Shown here in pieces: positions 47,601 to 56,600 of a DNA stretch of 64,000 bases; position 1 is the first letter of the stretch, and the number at the start of each line of letters is the position of its first letter. The translations under genes were made by a program, and so were the position numbers. Where the stretch lies: positions 1,943,501 to 2,007,500 of the forward strand of contig JBBBDQ010000192.1 in NCBI GenBank assembly GCA_037127315.1, read 5' to 3'. Under the pieces are notes generated by a model, which was not told the DNA's origin, did not search any database, and was given only the letters and a program-made list of their open reading frames with translations. The DNA is from Ascarosepion bandense (Eukaryota > Mollusca > Cephalopoda > Sepiida > Sepiidae).

Positions 47601-50600
47601 TTGGGTCTTTTCTATCTGTAATAATAATAAAACTAACATAATCCTTCCATTCCTGCTGTGTTAAATATTATTACAAAGTAACCAAAGTCAAGATGCCAGG
47701 CCAGAACCAATAACATTACAGATTCTTTGGATTTTGTCAAGAATTTCTAAAAATATATTAGGAACACCAGAACAGATGTAGCAAAAGTAAGGATGAATGA
47801 TAAATATGTAAGATAGACAATTTTTCTCTTCAGAATCTATCTTGACACAATGAACCAACTTTCCTACCAGCAGACCTAGCAATTGATTCAATTTAATTTT
47901 TCCACCTCATGTCAATGGAAAACATTCGTCCAAGGTGGTGCAATGAGTTACTGTCCTGAATGTCATTGATGAAAATTAGGCATAATGTAGGTCCAAGGAT
48001 AGAGCCCTAGGGAACACCTATATTAATGCAAAAATATCTAGAAGAGGGGTCATTGAAGACAATTTTTATTTCATGGTTTGATAAGAATAAGACTTAATCT
48101 GTTCAAAAATTAATCTAAATTAACTTGTGAAGAAGACCAGTATGCCAAGCTTGATAGACTCTTTCAACAACAAATGTTAATACATCAGCAGTTGAACTAG
48201 AGAAGTGAAAGCCATTTTACTTATTAGAAAGAACTTTAACCAAATCAGAGTTAATTAGAACCTCTGATACTTTGCCAAAAAGAGGCAGAAGTCTAATAGA
48301 CTGATAGAAGGGTCAGACAGTTCACCTGAGTTCTTAAAGAATGAAATAACAGAAGAGGATTTGTAACAAACTGGAAAGCAAAAAGCAAGAAAACATTTAT
48401 TGTAAAGTTTAGAGAGTAAGAACCAATTCAGAAGCCCATTAAGAACAATTACAGGGATACCATCAAAGTCCACATGTTTTGTGGGGATCCATTTTAGTGG
48501 TAATTGCAGAAACCATGGATGGAGTTATATGCATATCTGTCAATAGAGACTTGCTGCTTTAGTGGAAAGTCAAGCAAAGGTTACTCTTGATTGATGAGTC
48601 AAGTGTAAAATTTGAAGAGTTATAAGTATGGAGTTTAATTGAGAGACTATAAATGTCAACACTATCTAGAAAGTTTAAGATGGCCAATGAGTTGCATTTA
48701 TGATGCAGTTTAATTTTATTTTATCCAAGGCTCTTAGATTATATATCCAATTTAATAAAAACTGTTTTGTATTTTTTTTTTTTTTTTTTTAGTCAGGCTT
48801 GATTGATGAAGTGAAAAAAAGTGAACTAACTCAGGCTGATGCAGAACAAAAGATGCTGAAATTTGTACAAAATTACACTCCAAAATCCGTGTGTCCTTTG
48901 GCTGGCAATTCGATTCATGTAGACAAGATGTTTTTAGAAAAATACATGCCAAATTTCATAAAACATTTTAATTATCGTATCATTGATGTGAGCTCTATCA
49001 AGGAATTATGCAGGTAAGTAAGAATCTGCTGTATTAATTTCTCTCCTGAAACAAGTGATCCTTGATTTTGAATAAGTTGTACAGATAATATTTTCATTTT
49101 TATTGTTTATCAAAAATTTGTTACAATATTTTCTGTGTGTGTGTGAAGAAAAATTATTAATAGTAAACCTGTTATTTATATTACCATTGTCATCCTAGCT
49201 ATAAAAAATTTGCATTTTTATGTAATATTAGAAATAATTTTTTGCTAAACTTCTATATTGTTTAAGTACTGAATTAAGAAGTTTCAGAATAATGAGTTAT
49301 TTTATATCTAAAAACTAAATTTTTTAAAAAATTTTTTATTTTTATTTTTTTGCAAAGAACATGAAATCAACATCATATTAATATCATTACTTCATTCATC
49401 CACCAGATTTTTATCACATCCAAACCACACATCCTGGTCTTAATATGTTGTGAAATATTAGCTATCAGACTTCTCAAAAAGAGGCAAATGTTTTTGATTG
49501 GTGCCCAATTTTCATGAAAAACATGAGGGGAAATTCAAGAGCAACACATTTACAATTGTCAATCTTATGTTCCATCAATGTTGGCTTGTTTCAAAGTGAA
49601 GCATCCAAATGTTGTCTTTATTATGAGATACTTATAAAAACCATGAAAAATATTAACCATTTACTTTACTTGAGTTTTGTTTTATGTAGATGTATAATTA
49701 ATAAATTTAAGAGATTCCAGACGGATGGTACATAACTATTTGATAGATTAATAATTTTCTTGTTTTGTAATAAAATTATCAACATTTTATGTTGATATCA
49801 GAAAGGATGTTATTCATTGTTTCTTTACATACACACACAAATTGAGTTGGTGTAAGATTTTGCACTTGTAATTTTGGATCATAGATAGCAGTGAATAATA
49901 GAGCATTTTACAAAGTAGTTAAAATCATGTTTCTATTTTTTCTTTAAATCTTCAATTTGTTTAAATTTCTTTATTCAAGAAAGTTAGCATATTGTTATGG
50001 ATATAGATAGCCACACACACACACACACACACATGCACACATATATTGAGATTGGTCTCCACGTGGTAACAAGGAGATGGTCACATGGGAACCTAAAGTC
50101 AGTTTTGGGATAGCAGGTCAAGGTTGGTCGACCCAAACACCCTTAGTAACAAATGTCTAAACAGGAAATAGACAGAGGCTAGACATGAAGTCGTGAAGCA
50201 GCAGGAGCTAGAATCCACGCCAAAGACAAGTCACATGGAAAGTAAAAATTGAAAGTTAGTTGCAGATTAGATCTTGGGTTAGCAAGTCATGATTGCTGAG
50301 CGCTGATAACTTATGAATGAAAAGGAAAACACATTTGAGATAATGGTGTAATTTGATCAATTCATCTTAAGCAAGTCCAGATAAGAAAAACGAATTTATA
50401 AATTCTTATTCATTAAAGCAAAAAAGAAGACGAAGCCGAATCATTTGTCAAAGAAGGAAAGATAGCGACGAAGATCAGAGAAGAAACAGTAATGTTATTT
50501 GTATGCTGATTCTTATTTGTTAAAAGAACAAAAAGAAGATGAAGCCGAATCGTTTTTTCAAGGAAGAAGGAAAGATAGCAATGGAGAGAAGATAAGAGAA

Positions 50601-53600
50601 GAAACTGTAATGTTATTTGTATGCTGATTCTTATTTGTTGAAAGAAGGCGAAGCTGAGTTGTTTATCAAAAAAAAAAATGAAAGATAGTGACACAGAGAT
50701 GACGTGTGAAAGAAGAGATATTGAAGAGAAGAGACCAGAATTGTTTGAGTGCAGAAAATACAATGCTTGTTTGAAAAAAGAAATAAAGAAGAGTGTGGAT
50801 ATTTCAGATATTTGTATGCTGAAAATACGACAGCCAACTGAAAGAAAATAGAGGCAGTCACAGATACATACATTTAAAGTGGACCATGTTTGGGTCCGAA
50901 GTTATATAAAGAAAGAGGAAGGAAGAAAAGAAAAGACAGTAAAATTAAAGAGAAGGAATTGACAAAAAGATGAGTTATTATATTCTTAGGCCCATGTTAG
51001 AACACGCATACACTTCCACAAATATTATGTTACCACAAACATCATATCACATGTGCTATTAATTATATGGTTCTCCCCATTTTATTTTGTGTTAATCTCT
51101 TGCATTCGTGTTCGCCTGTATTCATTTATATTTGTTGATATGTGTCATAAATTGTTATTTCGACTGAGTTGGGTATATTTTTTATATTATTTTAATACTT
51201 TGTTACTTATTAAAACTTTATATCAAAAATCATTTCACCTTGTCATTTATCCTTAAATTGTTGGTCAGTGCATGTGTTGATATTGAAGCAGACCTGGGAA
51301 GATTACTGCTCAATTATATCAATCGGACAGTGATCTCATTTTTATCATTGTTCATTTGTCATGATCTAGGAGAGATAACCTGTATCTGTCCATAGATGTG
51401 GAAATGTAAATATTCCCGAATTGATGTGTAATCATCTTAATGGTTATCGTCGAGGCAGGTATATGACAATATAAATATTTTAAAATGAATCCAGTCTTTA
51501 TGAGCAAATTCTTTCAAGTCACAACATTTTTGATTTTGTGTTGATTTTGGTCTTTTTGATAAACTGCTCAAAATGGAATTCTTTTTCCAGTGTCAATTGA
51601 AAATTAGCAAGACAATAAGTAGCACTTGGTGAGACTTAGAACTGCTCATTTCTGATGATTAAAAAAAAACTGATATTTAAAATTTTTATTTTTCTGCCAG
51701 TTTTGTATATTATGAAATATTCATCAATTCAGTAGTTGTCTATATTTCTGAAATGAGGTAGTACTTATTCTATTTACATTATTTGAACTATTGTTCTCAT
51801 TTTTGTTGCCATTTGTATGACATTTTGGCTGTTGTACACTTCAGCCTTCTTCAGATGCTAGGAATTTCAAACTGATCTCTTTATTACAATCACTGAGGTA
51901 TATTGTTCTCATTCCTTGTGCAAAGCATCTTCTGGTAGTCATGAATTATCTCTCTCTAATTCAACTCTCTAAGTTACTTGTTCACCACAGCTATAGCCTG
52001 GTATTGAACTCACAGCTCTTTGGGTCAAGTCACTGGAACTAACCAACACCACTGTCTTTTTAAAGACAACAACAACTGAATTTCAGTGACTTATAAACCG
52101 TTTCTTACCAGAGTTCATATTGCAATTTTTGATGTTAATGGTTTTCTCTAATATTTTTTTAACCAAAGTTCATATTGCAGTTTTTTGATACTAATAATTT
52201 TCTCTGGTATTCCATATTACTGGTTCCCATATTGTATTCATCTTTATGCTTGGTTGGCTTAGATTTTTGTAGCCTAGCAAGTTTACATAGTTTCCAGTGG
52301 GGTTCTCTATGTATTATTTCAACTTTATCCCAGAGGATGCGGTGATCCCCTTTCTCCCTCCATATGTGGTCAGCTACACCTGATTTTTTCTATCTTCCCC
52401 TCATGTTATGGCCTTGCGGTGTTCTTGTAGCCTTACCTTAAGAGGGCGGCCTGTTTCTCCTTTATATTTCTTTTCACAGCTACATGGAATGGTGTACACA
52501 GTCCTTAGTATTCAAAGTATTCTATGTATATGTTAGCCAGTAATGGTTATAATGGTGAGCCCATTGCTAAGCCTTCATCCCGTAGATATATTTCTGATCC
52601 CAATCTGAAGTGTGTTATTTGTGTGCAAAAAGTTAGCATTCCCATCAGGTAGTGGAATACTGGTATGTTCTCCTAGGGATGAGTCTGAGGCTGGTCTATC
52701 CCTGACTACTCATTGATAGAATACTTTGAAGAGTTGGCATTAGAATCCATAGCTCTAAAGCTATTAAAAAAATATCTCATTTAGTCTTTGTCATTAAAAT
52801 TTTCATAAACTGAAAGTTTTTTTTAACTAGAGATATTTTAGATTTATAAGAATTACATTTATCTTAACTTCTGTTTTTTTGGGTTGCAGGCGATGGTATC
52901 CCAATGCATATCATACAGTACCTTGCAAAACACTTACTCATCGGTATGTATCTTAATCTGAAAGCTATTCTTTTGTTGAGTGTTAATTACTTTCACTAAG
53001 TAAAAATAAACTTTGGCTTTTGACTATAATAATTTATCAAGGCTAACAAATATTTTTTCTCAGGATAAAATTTGTTTCTAGTTTGATATTTATTTTATGA
53101 ATAAGAAAAATAAAAACTATGGAGAAATGTCATTATTGTCCAGATTTTCTATTAATGAGTAAATATCAAATTTCTTAAATATTTATGTTAGTCCCTCATA
53201 TTTTTTCTTTTTTTTTTTTTACTGTTGGAAACTTTTTTAAATTTTATAAAAAGAAAATTTAACTCATTCTCAAATAATTTTCATCAATATATGATTAAAT
53301 TCAAAAAGTGATAAAAAAAATGGCACATTAATCCATACAAAATATTGTTTTATTTTCAATTTGTATCAGAATTCAAAAGAAATATTTCCTTATAGGGAAT
53401 TTGTGAACATTATAACATTCAATGCAGAATTGATTTGAACTTTGCTTTAGTATTCATGCAAGAATGTTACTTTTGGTTGTTATACTCTCAATATTATGGA
53501 AAAAAGTGTTTTTAATCTAACTTGTTTCACTTTAACAAGCTTCTTCAGAGATTTTTTAAAGATGAATGTTCTAAAAAAGCTTGTTAAAGTGAAACATGTT

Positions 53601-56600
53601 CGATTAAAGGTATTTTTTTCCTACCTGTTCTTTACTTATTCTATTCACAATATTATACAAAAGAGATTGCCTAGTAGATTAAAGTATTGGTTAAAACATA
53701 TTGGGCTCCTTGGTAGTTGTAAATTCAATCTCTGGTTTGGTAGTACTAAAGTCATTTAATCTGGTTTGTAAAAGAAATGGACAAATAAATAAGAATGGTG
53801 AGTATTAATTGATATAAATAACTCTTCAAGAAAGTAAAATGAGAATAATCTACTCTTGTGTATTGAATAACTGGTTTAGTTCAAAATGTTGAGGCTATTG
53901 GGTACAATCAAAAACCTCTGAAAAAGGTTGGAGCATACAATGCCCAAAACCAAGATGAGCATGCTGATATGCATAATAAGGCATTGTAATTTCTTAACTC
54001 AAATATTCTGATACAAATTACTTGTTCCTGTGTTTGATCTTTCTAGCCAACCATTTGCATTTTCTTGTGCTTACATGATGTCAAATAGTTTATGCAGGAC
54101 ACGAACATTTTTACTTGGTTAAGTGTTCCCTTTATAGCAGCTTCTAATTAGCTTTCATAATAGTTGAAAAATGAATAACAAACAAAAATCGAGATTGTTC
54201 AAATAAAGGGGCATTACTTCTGAACAATTTCAATTTGTTCTTGATTGGAATTGTACATTTTCTTATCAATTGCATTTATTTGATTTGAAATTATTCAATG
54301 ATTTTATTCAATGTTTATTTATTATTAGGATTTCATTTCTGTCAAATATTATTCAGAAGAGCTTTTTGAAACTAAATGTAATTTAATTGTTACTTTAGCT
54401 ATATTTTCCTATTTTTGTCTAAATTTTTTAGACAAAGAATGATATTTATATACTGATTTGCTTGTAGTAGTATCTTCATTTTGGTTATCACAACAATTTA
54501 GAGATAGCCTATTGGTTAATCTGGACATGTGTGATGTGGTGTACTGTTGGAGCCTCGGTCTGTTGTCTCTTGTGTCAGGATCGATCCGTCAGCTCACCCT
54601 CGTTGGTTGTTGATGGCATTGACACAGCAGCTGGTCCTTGGGTTGATCTCTTCAACTGTAATCTCTCTTGCCCAAATTGTGATTTTGATTTCAAGAGAGT
54701 TAAGTTGGAAATAAAAACGGCACCAATTTTAGAAATAATGAATGAGGTTTGCATAAACTGTAGATAAATTTTATATACAAAAAATTAGAGAAAATTAATT
54801 ACAGTTTGTCCTTCCCCAACTTCTGTTTCTATTAATTGGCAACAGAATGAAAGTCAGACCAGTTTCTTTAAGTCAGGCCAGGCTTGATAATCTGGTAACT
54901 GGTGAATTCAAACACTACTGTTTGTACTTTGCAAAAATATTTGTCAGTGTTTTTCTTATTATTATTATCATCAGTTTAGCATAAGTTTTTTGTCAGGGTT
55001 CTTCTCTTCCTCAGCGCAGATAATTTTGGTTTGCAATTTTAAACTTTGTCTGAAAAATCACTTCACCTCCGGCTAGAGCTCTGCAGTTGGTAGCAAACGC
55101 CATGGTGACTGACTTCCTCTCACTTCATCTTGTGCAGTGCTGGAACTGTCTGGTTGGTGGCAGGCTGTGGGAACACTACGGTTGGCGCCCAACGATGTGG
55201 TGACTAACTCCGTCTCACTACATCTCTGGGCTGGAATTGTTTTTGGCCCCTGTGAACTCGCGTATTTATGCATGTCCCTTTTTGCTGGTGTGGTGAGGAC
55301 ACATAATGGAGTGTTATGCAAATATTTTAACATTCGACCAGTCTCTGTTTCACATATTCAATCATGGACTGTTCTTCCCCTCCACTTGGGCAGAGTTATT
55401 ACATGACATCAGCTTCTCTTTGTCGTATTCTATTTCTCAATTCCAATCACGGGAGATTTCCCCCTCTGCCTGTGTGGAGTTATTATGTGACATCAGCTCC
55501 TCTCAGGGAAATTCTAATTAGTCATTTTCCTGTAATTAATAATTGTTCTTTTTTTTCTTTTAACAAATCAACTTAACCTTTGCTCTAGACCGAATTCCCA
55601 TCTGGCAAAATACAAATAAAAATCTCTTCCTTAGTCACCTTGTTTACAACCCTCAACAAAATGAATCAGACATCTTGATCTCTCGATACTTTGCAGGTGT
55701 ATATCACTTTGGATTTCACTGAGAACAAGGAAAATCAAATTTTTCTTTCAATTGTGTTATTATACTGATTTCAACACAGTGGTTGTGACACTTGATTAAT
55801 AATTATATCGGCTACATTTCGCCAGAGATTTAGGAAAATTAAAAAAAAAAATAGAAATTTTTTCAATTGTTCTTTTCTGCCACAGATAGCGTCCTGTGGT
55901 ACATCTCTCAACACGGTCAATTGACATCTGACCTCTCAGCTGCTTTTCACTAGATAACAAGAATCATATATGATTACATTCTATTCTTATTTTTATTCAA
56001 TTTGCAATCTTGGGAAAGCAAATTTCTTTCTAAGAAAAAAAAAATTACCCCCCCCCCTTTTTTTTTCTACATTCATGTCAGCTATTTTATCCTAGGTAAA
56101 AATAATCATAATTGCAATCTTTATCTTATTTCTATTTTTAGCCAATTAATAATCTTGGGAAAGCAAATTTCATTCCAACAAAAAAAAAAATATTGTTTTT
56201 TTTTTTCTTCTGTTCATATTGGAAAAAAATAAATGTTTTTTTTAGTTAAATCTTTTTCCTCTAATAATTAAAAACAAAAATCTATTAACTCTTTTGTTCG
56301 TACATCATGTTAAATATTGTTATACATGTCACTCGGTAATAAGGAGTTCAATCTCTATCTTGGTTAATGCAAAAAAAAAATAAGTTCTATATACTCCGGT
56401 TCAGTGGATGAAATAAGCAACATCACATGAGAAAATGGAACTAAAATTTCCTTTAGCATGGGTGTTAGAATGAGAACAATCTATTCCTGTGGATTAAATA
56501 AAGTGTTTGGTTTAAAATTCCCATAAGGTTTATGATTTTGACATCTGAAGAAGTTAGGAAGGAAAAACAGCCAAAATGTTATGTTGATGTGTGAAAATTT

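Noticed and set aside
50413..50763. 116-codon minus frame with repeated [17 protein letters not shown] segments
   Set aside because: It is the antisense translation of the purine-rich tandem repeat. Repeated peptides follow from the DNA repeat, not from a gene.
53496..53759. 87-codon plus frame over the hairpin
   Set aside because: The frame is open by chance across the inverted repeat. The protein has no recognisable domain and lies in REXO2 intron 5.
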